This document shows positions 7,344 to 15,576 of a stretch of DNA of 43,762 nt, in pieces (the first letter of the stretch is position 1; each line of letters starts with the position of its first letter). A program made the position numbers and the translations under genes. The notes under the pieces were generated by a model. That model was given only the letters and a program-made list of their open reading frames with translations, was not told the DNA's origin and did no database searches. The DNA comes from Dehalococcoidia bacterium (lineage in GTDB: Bacteria > Chloroflexota > Dehalococcoidia > Dehalococcoidales > RBG-16-60-22): NCBI GenBank assembly GCA_003141235.1, contig PLLL01000103.1:272-44033 (forward strand). The letters are read 5' to 3'.

Positions 7344-8233
7344 TATTTCGCCTCCTTGGCGGCCCAGTAAGCGCCGACGACCGGCAGCTCAACATCCACA
7401 AGCTTCTCATAAAACGGCGACGTCTGGTCAGGGAATTCGGGCTGGGTACAGCCGTTGCACGGCGCCCCGGCCCCGATGACCCAGTTCGTGCCGCTGTTCC
7501 ATTTTCTCAGGGGGCAGTCGGCATAGGTAATAGGGCCTTTGCAGCCCATTTCGTAAAGACAACCCTCATCGCCGAGCTTTTTAGCGAACTTGCCTTCGTC
7601 GAAAGAAGCGCGGCGGGGGCAATTCTCGTGAATCAGCTTACCGTAGAAAGCCTTGGGACGAAGGAAGTCATCAAGATCATCAGCGGTGGGCAAGCCTTTA
7701 AGTAAAATACTGGCTATTGTCCCCACAAACCAGTCGGGGTGCGGGGGGCAGCCGGGGATATTTATCAATGGTTTCTTGATTCCCTTAGCGGCGAGAACTT
7801 TACTCACCGGCTGGCAGTCAGTGGGATTAGGTTTAGCCGCCGGAATACCGCCGAACGAGGCACAGGTGCCCAGCGCAATAACGGCCAAGGCGTCCCGGGC
7901 AAGCTCCGTCACCCTCTGCAACATAGAGACAGGTTTGCCGTTTCTTTCGCCGACGGTTCCGTAAACCCCGTTCGCTCCCATGGGGACGGCGCCGTCAACG
8001 ACAAAGACATAGCCACCCTTCTTCTGTTTGGCCGTGTCCTCCATAACCTGTATGGCCATCTCACCGGCGGCGGCCATTATCACCGGGTGAAACCTGAGAT
8101 TGATGTGCACACCGGGGGCTATCTGGTCGATGAGCACATTTTTGATGGTTGGACTGGCCGTGTTCAATGAAGAGACGGCGCAGCCTGTGCAGGATGCTGC
8201 TTGCAAATAAACAACGGGAATTTCTTTAACCAT
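7343..8233 (-). CDS. [NiFe] hydrogenase small (Fe-S) subunit, no signal peptide
   Basis: This is a 296-residue electron-transfer subunit. The proximal cluster ligands are CTGC (residues ~15-18), GTCASFGG and GCPPHPD. The distal cluster has HENCPRR and CLYEMGC, and the medial cluster CPLRKWNSG with PCNGC. The protein begins only about 14 residues before the first CxxC and has no twin-arginine leader, whereas group 1 small subunits usually carry a long one. The enzyme should therefore be cytoplasmic, which fits the neighbouring metVF and hdr genes. The start is the ATG at 8233 with AAGGAG nine bases upstream; an in-frame TTG at 8236 is also possible. It is the first gene of the hyd-metVF operon. 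Confidence 0.93.
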   Translation of the reverse strand: MVKEIPVVYLQAASCTGCAVSSLNTASPTIKNVLIDQIAPGVHINLRFHPVIMAAAGEMAIQVMEDTAKQKKGGYVFVVDGAVPMGANGVYGTVGERNGKPVSMLQRVTELARDALAVIALGTCASFGGIPAAKPNPTDCQPVSKVLAAKGIKKPLINIPGCPPHPDWFVGTIASILLKGLPTADDLDDFLRPKAFYGKLIHENCPRRASFDEGKFAKKLGDEGCLYEMGCKGPITYADCPLRKWNSGTNWVIGAGAPCNGCTQPEFPDQTSPFYEKLVDVELPVVGAYWAAKEAK

Positions 8234-8263
8234 CAAGACTAACTCCTTTCCTGATACTTAAAT

Positions 8264-8291
8264 AAGTGTTTTCACGTAAGTGTTTATACGT
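8264..8291. promoter_or_regulatory. Tandem 14-bp repeat in the hydrogenase upstream region
   Basis: AAGTGTTTTCACGT (8264-8277) is followed directly by AAGTGTTTATACGT (8278-8291), two mismatches apart. It lies about 30 bases before the hydrogenase small-subunit start and 160 before the divergent nuclease-like gene. This is a candidate operator; no regulator is known. Confidence 0.4.
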
Positions 8292-8453
8292 GCAATACTA
8301 AATAATATCACTTTTTGGGTATTGAAGTCATCTAGATTCGGAGTGCGATGAAGGTCTATCTTAGATTAAGGTCAACTCCCCATATAATTCCTTTAAGAAT
8401 ATCTTTATGACAACTATTGACGCTTTTGTTTGTTAGGTGTATCCTGAATCCAA

Positions 8454-9929
8454 ATGGTAAATACGAAACTATTGAAACTATATTTTTCAGACTACTTTGA
8501 AGTTGACAAGAAAGTGCTGCAAAAATATGGTGCGTTCGATATATCTCTTATAGCTGACCTCCCGCTCTTCATTGATCCCTTTTTACTTTTTCAGAGTGAC
8601 AAGCTTCATTACAAAGCGCTTCATAATAGGATTATTTCGTACCTTAGTTATTTACGAGACATTTCGATGAGCCAACAACAAATAGATGCTGGTCTTTTGA
8701 TGTCATTGTTCTATTTTTCTGAAGTTAAACAGAATTATTTTGGTTTTACATCTATGGGAAATTCTGGGAGAGGTCTTGGTAAAGATTTTGCCCAAGCATT
8801 ACGTGGAAGTCTGTCAAAACTACTCTCATCATTTGGAAAAGAGACTATCACATTAGGAACCCATTTAGAAAAATTATGCCTTATAAGTAAAGGAGTAGGT
8901 AGGGATTCCATTAGTGATTTTGTTACTAATTTAATTAAAGAATATCTTCTTGAATATACTCAAGAGTTTGCTAAAGAGAATATTAGCAGTAAGTTCAAAG
9001 CTGAATTTGCAATACGTCGTGTTAAATTTAATAGAGATCTTGGTGTATGGACTTCCGGTAAATTTGTTTTACCCGTTTATAGAAACGATTTTGTAATACT
9101 TACTCCTAAAGACATACTTACTAGAGAAAATAACTGGATTAGTCATACAGATTATATTGGGGAATTTTACTCAATAGTAGAGGCTATGCCAAATATACAA
9201 CTCCAAGCAGAACTTGATAGGTATTTTAAGGAAACTCTAACAAAAAAATATACATGGAAAGAAGAGAAAAAAGCGATTGAAGGATTCACTCGTTTGCATC
9301 CTGAACTAATAGATTATTTCATACGGTCAAAAGAAGACAATGGCGAAACAGCAGTTGAACGCAGTGCAATATTTGTTGCAGAATCAGAACAACTCTTCAT
9401 TGAACAATTTGGCTACCTTGTTCAATACTTATTAAATAACACAGAATTTTATAACATAGGTTACCTGACGAAGTCAGAGACATACAAAAGAATACAGTTA
9501 TTTAAAGACGCAATAGAAAACAAAGGATGTTGGACAATTTTCTATAACAAAGATAAGCCAATAATCCGTGAGGAAGATGTACATGTACTTTTTAGATTAG
9601 TTTGGTTTGGCACAGAACTTGACGTCAGCCGTGAAGTCAATGATGGTAGAGGTCCTGCTGATTTTAAAGTATCGTATGGTCAAAGAGATAAAACGTTAGT
9701 TGAATTCAAACTTGCTAAGAATACGCATCTTAGAGACAACTTACAGAAACAATTAGAAATATATAAAAAGGCAAGTGATGCTGAGAACGGATATAAGGTA
9801 ATCATATATTTCTCAGAAAAAGAGTTGGCACGCATAAACGATATACTTGGTGAATTAAAGATGAATAAAGATCCCAATATTGTCCTAATTGACGCTCGCC
9901 CTAAAAAATCTGCGTCCAAAGTGTCCTAG
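8454..9929 (+). CDS. Uncharacterised protein with C-terminal PD-(D/E)XK-like nuclease core
   Basis: I do not recognise the family of this 491-residue protein as a whole. Residues about 400-440 read DGRGPADFKVSYG, then VEFKLAKNTHL and an amphipathic helix with EIYKKA. This matches a PD-(D/E)XK core (acidic D after GPA, then the E-x-K strand), with a preceding acidic residue in ELDVSREV. The N-terminal two thirds (IADLPLFIDPFLLF, MSLFYFSEVKQNYFGF) is unassigned. The gene is much more AT-rich than its neighbours, runs opposite to them, and separates the hydrogenase operon from hdrABC. This suggests recent arrival. Stand-alone genes of this kind are often anti-phage or restriction-related, but that role is not shown here. 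Confidence 0.6.
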   Translation: MVNTKLLKLYFSDYFEVDKKVLQKYGAFDISLIADLPLFIDPFLLFQSDKLHYKALHNRIISYLSYLRDISMSQQQIDAGLLMSLFYFSEVKQNYFGFTSMGNSGRGLGKDFAQALRGSLSKLLSSFGKETITLGTHLEKLCLISKGVGRDSISDFVTNLIKEYLLEYTQEFAKENISSKFKAEFAIRRVKFNRDLGVWTSGKFVLPVYRNDFVILTPKDILTRENNWISHTDYIGEFYSIVEAMPNIQLQAELDRYFKETLTKKYTWKEEKKAIEGFTRLHPELIDYFIRSKEDNGETAVERSAIFVAESEQLFIEQFGYLVQYLLNNTEFYNIGYLTKSETYKRIQLFKDAIENKGCWTIFYNKDKPIIREEDVHVLFRLVWFGTELDVSREVNDGRGPADFKVSYGQRDKTLVEFKLAKNTHLRDNLQKQLEIYKKASDAENGYKVIIYFSEKELARINDILGELKMNKDPNIVLIDARPKKSASKVS

Positions 9930-10216
9930 TAGTTCTATCTTTCATACCTTATCCGCGCCCCCTAACTTACCATAACTCTAAAAACAATTCACGCCTGTCC
10001 AGCTTTGATTTGTTTCCCTCCAAAGACACTTTCCCTTTATCCCTTTATTCCTCTTTCCCTCTCCCTGAATGGGAGAGGGAGACAGGGTGAGGGTGAAATA
10101 ATCCTTAATTGTCATTCCCGCGAAAGCTGGAATCCAGGGGCGGTGGAGTGGGGTTTGCTACTTGTTACTTGCTTGCACGTCGAAGCGTTTCACGTAAGCT
10201 GGTCAGTTGCTACTTA
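9930..10216. repeat. Gene-free spacer with two dispersed-repeat fragments
   Basis: CCCTCTCCC (10057-10065) and GGGAGAGGG (10071-10079) form a tight hairpin, followed by a GGGTGAGGGTG tail. At 10111-10140 there is a second motif beginning GTCATTCCCGCGAAAGC and ending GGAATCCAGG. Both resemble interspersed repeats that occur between genes in many bacteria. They sit at the boundary between the inserted nuclease-like gene and hdrA. No gene or terminator is evident in the rest. Confidence 0.5.
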
Positions 10217-12217
10217 CTACGTTAATGCCCCGTCCATCTGGGCAAGGATTTGCTCGTTAGTATAGTGGTTGAGGCTGATAGCGTCGGAGGGGCAGCCGCC
10301 CACGCAGGCGCCGCAGCCTTTACAGAGGGCGTCGTTAACGCGGCAGACCTTCTTCTTATCGTCAAAGGATATGGCGCTATAAGGGCAAACTTCTTTACAG
10401 AACTGGCAGCCGGTACAGAGCTTTTCATTGATGACCGCCGTAGCGCCTTCAATCTCTACCGTGCCGCGGGAAATCATGGACAGCGCCTCGGCAGCCGCCG
10501 CCGATGCCTGGGCGACCGTATCCGGTATGTCTTTAGGGCTCTGGCAGCACCCGGCGATGAAAATGCCGTCGGTCATCGTGGCGACAGGATCGAGCTTGGG
10601 ATGCTTTTCCAGGAAAAAGCCGTCGGCGCTGCGGCTGATATTAAACATCCGGGCGATTTGAGCGGCGTCATGTGAAGGCTCGACGCCGCAGCTCAGCACT
10701 ACCATGTCCACGGGTATACGGCGCTGCCGTCCTATAAGCGTATCCTCAAATTGGACTATCAGCTTGCCCTTTTCTTCCGGTTTCTCGGCGATATTGGTTA
10801 CTTCCGCCGGTTTACCGCGGAGAAAGACCGTTCCCTCTTCGAGGACGCGGTTATAGAACTCTTCGTAGCCTTTACCGAAGCTTCTTATATCTATATAAAA
10901 TTCGTAAACTTCAGCGCTGGTATGCTCTTTAATCAGGTGAGCGAACTTCATGGAATACATGCAGCAAACGCGCGAACAATACTCGTGATATTTTTCATCG
11001 CGGCTGCCCACGCAGTGGATAATGCCGATGCTCTCCGGCTCTTTGCCGTCCTTGAGCTTGATATGACCGCCGGTAGGCCCGGCCGAGTTGACGATACGCT
11101 CAAACTCCATACTGGTGAGCACATTATCGAGCCGGCCGTAACCGTACTGTTTAACAACCGAGGGATCGAACAATTGATACCCCGTGGTAACGATTATCGC
11201 GCCCACTTCGACTTCAATGACTTCGTCTTTCTGGTTGAAATCTATAGCGCCGGTTTCACAGCCGACGATGCCTTTTTTCGGGTTGCCCTTCTGGCACAGG
11301 CGGCATAAGTCTTTGCCTGACGCGAGTCCTTTAATGTGGAGGCAGCTTTTGGCGTCGATGAGCACTTTATTAGGCACCGCCTGGGCGAAGGGTTTATAGA
11401 TGGCCTTGCGCTTGGCCAGCCCCTCCTCGAATTCATCGGGGACGGAGGTAGGGCAAAGCTCGGTGCAGTTCCCGCAGCCGGTGCATTTGTTCAAATCTAC
11501 ATATCTGGCCTTTTTCCTGATTTTCACTTTAAAATTGCCGATGTAGCCGGAGACCTCTTCAACTTCGCTGTAGGTTAAAAGTTGAATATTTTCGTGAGAG
11601 CCGGCTAATGTCATCTTAGGCGTAAGGATACAGGCGGAGCAGTCCAGGGTGGGGAAGGTTTTATCGAGCTGGGCCATATGCCCGCCGATGCTGCCGCTTT
11701 TTTCGACCAGGTACACTTTATTACCGGAATCGGCGATTTTCAGGGCCGCCTGGATACCGGCGATACCACCTCCCACCACCAGGGTTGAGTGGTTGACCGG
11801 CACCTGCCGCGTCTCCAGCGGCTGGTTATAAGCAACACGACTTACCGCGGCGGCAACAAGCGCTTTAGCTTTTTCCGTGGCCTTAGCTTTATCCTCGGTC
11901 ACCCAAGAGCAATGCTCGCGGATATTGGCCATCTCGAAGAAATAGGGATTCAGCCCGGCATTCTTGAGGACACGGCGGTAGGTGGGCTCGTGCATCGTCG
12001 GCGAGCAAGCCGCCACCACGACGCGGTTCAGCCTGAGCTCTTTAATGTCCTTTTTAATCATTTCCTGCCCGGGGTCGGAGCACATGAAGCGGTAGTCGCG
12101 CGAAACGGCGACACCCTCCAGCCCGGCGGCGAATTTAGCGACATCTGCAACATCTACCGTGCCGGCGATGTTGCTGCCGCAGTGACAAATATAAACGCCG
12201 ATTCTTGGTTCTGCCAT
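10217..12217 (-). CDS. hdrA: Heterodisulfide reductase-like subunit A (flavin, Fe-S)
   Basis: This is a 666-residue HdrA. The N-terminal region has VYICHCGSNI, and CSDPG and ACSPTMHEPT follow. An FAD Rossmann loop VVGGGIAGIQAALKIAD begins near residue 147, followed by LDCSACILTPKM. Internal 4Fe-4S motifs are CTGCGNCTELCP and CRLCQKGNPKKGIVGCE, and two ferredoxin motifs close the protein: CTGCQFCKEVCP and CKGCGACVGGCP. HdrA is the flavin-bifurcating hub of Hdr complexes, splitting electrons between a low-potential acceptor and HdrBC or a partner. It follows hdrB by five bases. With hydrogenase and MetFV nearby it probably couples H2 or ferredoxin to methylene-tetrahydrofolate reduction. No MvhD gene is in the window. 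Confidence 0.92.
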   Translation of the reverse strand: MAEPRIGVYICHCGSNIAGTVDVADVAKFAAGLEGVAVSRDYRFMCSDPGQEMIKKDIKELRLNRVVVAACSPTMHEPTYRRVLKNAGLNPYFFEMANIREHCSWVTEDKAKATEKAKALVAAAVSRVAYNQPLETRQVPVNHSTLVVGGGIAGIQAALKIADSGNKVYLVEKSGSIGGHMAQLDKTFPTLDCSACILTPKMTLAGSHENIQLLTYSEVEEVSGYIGNFKVKIRKKARYVDLNKCTGCGNCTELCPTSVPDEFEEGLAKRKAIYKPFAQAVPNKVLIDAKSCLHIKGLASGKDLCRLCQKGNPKKGIVGCETGAIDFNQKDEVIEVEVGAIIVTTGYQLFDPSVVKQYGYGRLDNVLTSMEFERIVNSAGPTGGHIKLKDGKEPESIGIIHCVGSRDEKYHEYCSRVCCMYSMKFAHLIKEHTSAEVYEFYIDIRSFGKGYEEFYNRVLEEGTVFLRGKPAEVTNIAEKPEEKGKLIVQFEDTLIGRQRRIPVDMVVLSCGVEPSHDAAQIARMFNISRSADGFFLEKHPKLDPVATMTDGIFIAGCCQSPKDIPDTVAQASAAAAEALSMISRGTVEIEGATAVINEKLCTGCQFCKEVCPYSAISFDDKKKVCRVNDALCKGCGACVGGCPSDAISLNHYTNEQILAQMDGALT

Positions 12218-12222
12218 AAATC

Positions 12223-13107
12223 TTAAGCCACTACCTTTTTCTTAATATGCTCCAGCACCGCGCGCGGTGAAACAATATTGGAATTAAGACCCAGCTTTTC
12301 CGCATTAATACCCAGCGCCAGGCCGATAAGCTGGGTGATATACAACACCGGAATATTGAACTTAGTTTTAAATTTAGAATTCACCCGGCTCTGATAAGCG
12401 TCCAGATTTGTCTGGCAAAGCGGGCAGGGCGTTACCACGCATTGCGCGCCGCTGGCCGAGGCGCTTTCGAGTAAATTAAACATCAGCCGCAACACTTTAT
12501 CTTCTTCGGAAAGCGTCAGCGAGCCGCCGCAGCAGCGCGCTTTGAGCGGAAAATCCACCGCTACCGCGCCGGTGCAGGTCACCAGGCGGTCAAGCGTCTT
12601 GGGAAGCTCGGTGTCGTCCAGGCCTAATTGCGGGCGTATCAGCTGGCAGCCATAATACGGGGCTACTTTAAGCCCTTCCAATTTATTAATCACCTTACCG
12701 GCGATATATTCCGTCGTGATATCGTTGACGAGAACGTCCACCACGTGCCGGACGCGCAGGCTGCCCCGGTAGTTCAGATTGACTACCGCCAGGGCTTTGT
12801 TTACCTTCGCGAGAGTGGCAGGGTGTTCTTTAAGATGCTGGTTGGCTTTCTCTAAAGTCACGTGGCAGGAACTACACGGCGTGACGATATCCAAACCTGC
12901 TTTTTCCGCCAGCGCCAGGTTGCGGGCGGCCACCACGATAGCGCTTTCTTCATCGAGGGAGCCGTAGGGCGTCGAGCCGCAGCAGTTCCAGTCCTCGATT
13001 TCCTTTAACTCGATATCCAGCGGCGCGGCGATAGCGTGCGTGGACATACCCAGCCCCAGGCCGGTACTTTCTGCCGAGCAGCCGGGAAAATAGCTGTATT
13101 GTTTCAA
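12223..13107 (-). CDS. hdrB: Heterodisulfide reductase-like subunit B
   Basis: This 294-residue protein has two CCG domains, the cysteine-rich units that hold the unusual [4Fe-4S] clusters of HdrB. Domain 1 carries FPGCSAES near residue 8, DWNCCGSTPYG near 40 and CSSCHVTLEKA near 80. Domain 2 carries YYGCQLIRP near 155, ARCCGGSLTL near 192 and TPCPLCQTNLDAYQ near 225. In methanogens HdrB reduces CoM-S-S-CoB; in acetogens and other bacteria the natural substrate differs and here may be an electron relay to MetFV. Its start overlaps the hdrC stop by four bases (ATGA), so translation is coupled. It is cytoplasmic and of normal length. Confidence 0.92.
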   Translation of the reverse strand: MKQYSYFPGCSAESTGLGLGMSTHAIAAPLDIELKEIEDWNCCGSTPYGSLDEESAIVVAARNLALAEKAGLDIVTPCSSCHVTLEKANQHLKEHPATLAKVNKALAVVNLNYRGSLRVRHVVDVLVNDITTEYIAGKVINKLEGLKVAPYYGCQLIRPQLGLDDTELPKTLDRLVTCTGAVAVDFPLKARCCGGSLTLSEEDKVLRLMFNLLESASASGAQCVVTPCPLCQTNLDAYQSRVNSKFKTKFNIPVLYITQLIGLALGINAEKLGLNSNIVSPRAVLEHIKKKVVA

Positions 13108-13649
13108 TCCGAGCCTCCGATTTCCTTGTATTTACGGAGGATTCGGGAGAGGTCGCCCGTTTCTTTAATGCGCGCCCCTTTCAACGGGATGCGTTTGTGT
13201 GTAAATAGCTGCAAACCCACCTTCCATATTTTCAGCCCCGCCAGCGGGTTGGTGAGCAGGTAGTATTTAATCATCATCCCAAGTTCAAAAACCCGTCCGC
13301 GCCCGTTAATGGAATCGACAAAGCTGCGGTAGAACATCGGCGTTTTTGTGCCACCGACCTTAAAGCCGTGTTTATTGGCCAGGCTTTCCAGGGCATGAGC
13401 TATTTCGGTGGGTTTGACACCGCGGGGACAGCGGGCGGTACAGCTATAGCAGGAAAGGCAGTGCCACATAGAACTACTGGAAAGCACTTCTTCCCTCAGC
13501 CCGGCCCGTATCATGGCGATGATTTTACGGGGCGGGAATTCCATGTACTGCGCCATCGGGCAGGAGCCGGTGCACGTGCCGCATTGGATACAGGCGAGGA
13601 CATGCTCGCCGCCGGGTGTAGCTTTGACCTCATCCAGAAAACTTTTCAT
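13104..13649 (-). CDS. hdrC: Heterodisulfide reductase-like subunit C
   Basis: This protein of about 181 residues has two [4Fe-4S] motifs: CIQCGTCTGSCPMAQYMEFPP near the start and CLSCYSCTARCPRGV some 40 residues later. These are the HdrC signatures that wire HdrB to HdrA. The remaining helical part (YYLLTNPLAGLKIWKVGLQL) is typical of the family. I chose the ATG at 13649 because MKSFLDEVKATPGGE resembles usual HdrC starts; an in-frame ATG at 13697 would add 16 residues, and neither has a strong ribosome site. It is the first gene of hdrCBA. The upstream 100 bases are AT-rich and should hold the operon promoter, though I cannot define its boxes. Confidence 0.88.
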   Translation of the reverse strand: MKSFLDEVKATPGGEHVLACIQCGTCTGSCPMAQYMEFPPRKIIAMIRAGLREEVLSSSSMWHCLSCYSCTARCPRGVKPTEIAHALESLANKHGFKVGGTKTPMFYRSFVDSINGRGRVFELGMMIKYYLLTNPLAGLKIWKVGLQLFTHKRIPLKGARIKETGDLSRILRKYKEIGGSD

Positions 13650-13750
13650 AGCTAATTTAATATTATCATGAAGCGTCCGTGCACGGCAATAAAACAAAAT
13701 ATAAGATACAGTTCTAAATTATCTGGAAAAGCGACCGGGTATGAGCAATA

Positions 13751-13930
13751 ATGGTTGAAATTAGCGGTGGGACCTGCGGAACGAATCCATTTTTCGGGCA
13801 TGACTGTAAAAGGCGCTGTCAGTATATCCGGCAGGTTTGCCCGGCGGGGGATATACAGGCACTGAAACGAAACGACCGGAAAAGACGTAAAATAGTGCTG
13901 AAATGGAATAAATATCTGGCAGGGTATTGA
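13751..13930 (+). CDS. Putative 59-residue cysteine-rich small protein
   Basis: An ATG at 13751 opens 59 codons to TGA at 13928. The first half holds four cysteines (GGTCG, HDCKRRCQY, QVCPAG) and the second half is very basic (LKRNDRKRRKIVLKW). The cysteine spacing could bind a metal. No clear Shine-Dalgarno precedes it. It lies in the divergent gap between hdrC and the next plus-strand gene, so it may instead be untranslated leader. I do not recognise a family. Confidence 0.3.
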   Translation: MVEISGGTCGTNPFFGHDCKRRCQYIRQVCPAGDIQALKRNDRKRRKIVLKWNKYLAGY

Positions 13931-13982
13931 CAAATCTGCCATTTAGTATTATTATTCGCAAATGACGACCAGGGGTAAAACT

Positions 13983-14219
13983 ATGGGGCCCAAGTACGCC
14001 ATCGGGCAGAAGGTTATCATCCATCCCGTCAGTGAAAAGGGCCTGACACAGCGGGAAAGTAATGTCAGCGCGTATGCGGGGCAGGTCGGCCAGATTTCTA
14101 ATTTCTACTCTATAAGCCCGAGCGCCGGCCAGATATTCCATATTTACAAAGTGCGTATCGGCCCGGAAAAGAAGGAAATCGTCGTCTACGAAGACGAAAT
14201 GGACGCCAAGCTGTCATAG
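13983..14219 (+). CDS. Small conserved-looking hypothetical protein, SH3-barrel-like
   Basis: This 78-residue protein starts at the ATG at 13983, preceded by AGGGG. An in-frame ATG at 13962 would add seven residues and lacks a ribosome site. The pattern KYAIGQKVIIHPV, then YAGQVGQISNFYSI, then YKVRIGPEKKEIVVYEDEM alternates strands and glycines much like a KOW/SH3-type small barrel. The acidic end (YEDEMDAKLS) is common in such proteins. No partner or catalytic residue is visible, so function is unknown. A strong terminator follows. Confidence 0.5.
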   Translation: MGPKYAIGQKVIIHPVSEKGLTQRESNVSAYAGQVGQISNFYSISPSAGQIFHIYKVRIGPEKKEIVVYEDEMDAKLS

Positions 14220-14240
14220 CAGGCCGGAGGCGCGTAAGAT

Positions 14241-14280
14241 AAGCGGGTTACGTACCAATTGCGTGACCCGCTTTATTTTT
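14241..14280 (+). terminator. Rho-independent terminator
   Basis: AAGCGGGTTACG (14241-14252) pairs with CGTGACCCGCTT (14262-14273), with one G-T pair, and is followed by TTATTTTT. Confidence 0.88.
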
Positions 14281-14301
14281 GGGGTTTTTTGAAGGAATTG
14301 G

Positions 14302-14373
14302 AGGCGACGATCGGATTCGAACCGATGAATAGGGGTTTTGCAGACCCCCGCCTTGCCACTTGGCCACGTCGCC
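14302..14373 (-). tRNA. tRNA-Cys (anticodon GCA)
   Basis: On the minus strand the acceptor GGCGACG pairs with CGTCGCC. The anticodon stem-loop is GGGGTCTGCAAAACCCC with anticodon GCA. The T-arm is ATCGG, TTCGAAT, CCGAT. The discriminator is U, as expected for cysteine tRNAs, and CCA is encoded next to it (14299-14301). It lies between the terminator at 14241 and purM on the other strand. Confidence 0.95.
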
Positions 14374-14492
14374 ATCGCATACCTTATTATTTTAAGCTAA
14401 AATCCAAGACGAATGCAATATTTATTTGCAGCCCGAACGATATTTCTGTTAATCTAGGGAAGACAGTAATTTCCCCCGCAGGAGGCATTGCT

Positions 14493-15530
14493 TTGAAAGA
14501 GACTTATGCCGCCGCCGGCGTTGATATCGACCTGAAATCAAAAGCTATCGCCCGCATCGCTAAGTACGCCCGCACTACCCTCGGCCCGGAGGTTTTGGGT
14601 GGTATCGGCTTCTTCGGCGGGTTTTACGAGATGAAGGGTTACCGGAACCCGGTTTTAGTTTCCAGTGTAGATAGCCTCGGCTCCAAGGCCAAGATCGGCG
14701 TAGCTTTGGATAAATACGACACCCTCGGCATCGATATCGCCAACCATTGTTTTAATGATATTCTCACCTGCGGCGCTGCGCCTATCTTTTTCCTCGATTA
14801 TATCGGCCTCGGTAAATTGGTGCCAGACCGGATAGAAAATATCGCCAAAGGGCTGGCCTCGGCTTGCAAAGAAGTCGGTTGCGCCTTTATCGGAGGGGAA
14901 ACGGCGCAGATACCGGACGTATACCACGGCGACGATTTCGACCTGGCGGGGATTATCGTTGGGGTGGTAGAAAAAGATAAAATCATGATGGGGGCGGATA
15001 TCGTCCCCGGCGACGCTATCCTCGGCCTCCCCTCTAACGGACTGCATACCAACGGCTATTCTCTGGCGCGTAAAATTCTCGGCGAGACGGCCGCGGCTTT
15101 AAACAAACGCTACGCCGCATTGGGCAGGACTGCCGGCGAGGCGCTCATGGAAACCCATATCTGCTACTATAGCCAGCTCAAACCCCAACTTAAAAATATC
15201 AAAGGGCTGGCGCATATTACCGGCGGGGGGCTAGTGGGTAATGTGCCGCGGACTTTACCGAAGGGACTGGCCGCGCAGCTGGATAGCAAGAAATGGACTA
15301 AACCTCCCATTTTCGACCTGCTCCAGAAAAAGGGTGATGTAGATATCGCGGAAATGTACCGCGTTTTCAATATGGGCATCGGCATGGCAGTCATATGCGC
15401 TCCGGAGAATGTGAAAAAACTGACCAAAGCCCTGCCGGAGGCGAAAGTCATCGGCGAGGTGGTCAAACAAAAGGGCGAAGCCAAGGTCATCATCGACGGG
15501 GCCGGCTACCGCCAGGATAAAGTGGCGTAA
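14493..15530 (+). CDS. purM: Phosphoribosylformylglycinamidine cyclo-ligase (AIR synthetase)
   Basis: PurM closes the imidazole ring of purines, converting FGAM and ATP to AIR. Key motifs are GGIGFFGGFYEM near residue 33, VSSVDSLGSKAKIG near 57, HCFNDILTCGAAPIFFLDYIG near 87, GGETAQIPDVY near 130 and GLPSNGLHTNGYSLARKIL near 175. I use the TTG at 14493 (345 residues, normal for PurM) because AGGAGG lies eight bases before it; an open frame upstream reads through the tRNA and is not coding. The gene stands alone rather than in a purine operon. The membrane-protease gene follows 46 bases later on the same strand. Confidence 0.93.
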   Translation: MKETYAAAGVDIDLKSKAIARIAKYARTTLGPEVLGGIGFFGGFYEMKGYRNPVLVSSVDSLGSKAKIGVALDKYDTLGIDIANHCFNDILTCGAAPIFFLDYIGLGKLVPDRIENIAKGLASACKEVGCAFIGGETAQIPDVYHGDDFDLAGIIVGVVEKDKIMMGADIVPGDAILGLPSNGLHTNGYSLARKILGETAAALNKRYAALGRTAGEALMETHICYYSQLKPQLKNIKGLAHITGGGLVGNVPRTLPKGLAAQLDSKKWTKPPIFDLLQKKGDVDIAEMYRVFNMGIGMAVICAPENVKKLTKALPEAKVIGEVVKQKGEAKVIIDGAGYRQDKVA

Positions 15531-15576
15531 ACGCCCAACTTGCGGCTGAAACGGGTATTATGAAAGGGAGGACTTA

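Noticed and set aside
10217-13649. Methanogen origin because of HdrABC
   Set aside because: Bacterial-type NrdR, TilS, FolC, PurM and an IclR regulator surround it; HdrABC is common in anaerobic bacteria.
14259-14492. Longer purM start
   Set aside because: That frame reads through a terminator and the tRNA-Cys gene; TTG at 14493 has an ideal ribosome site.
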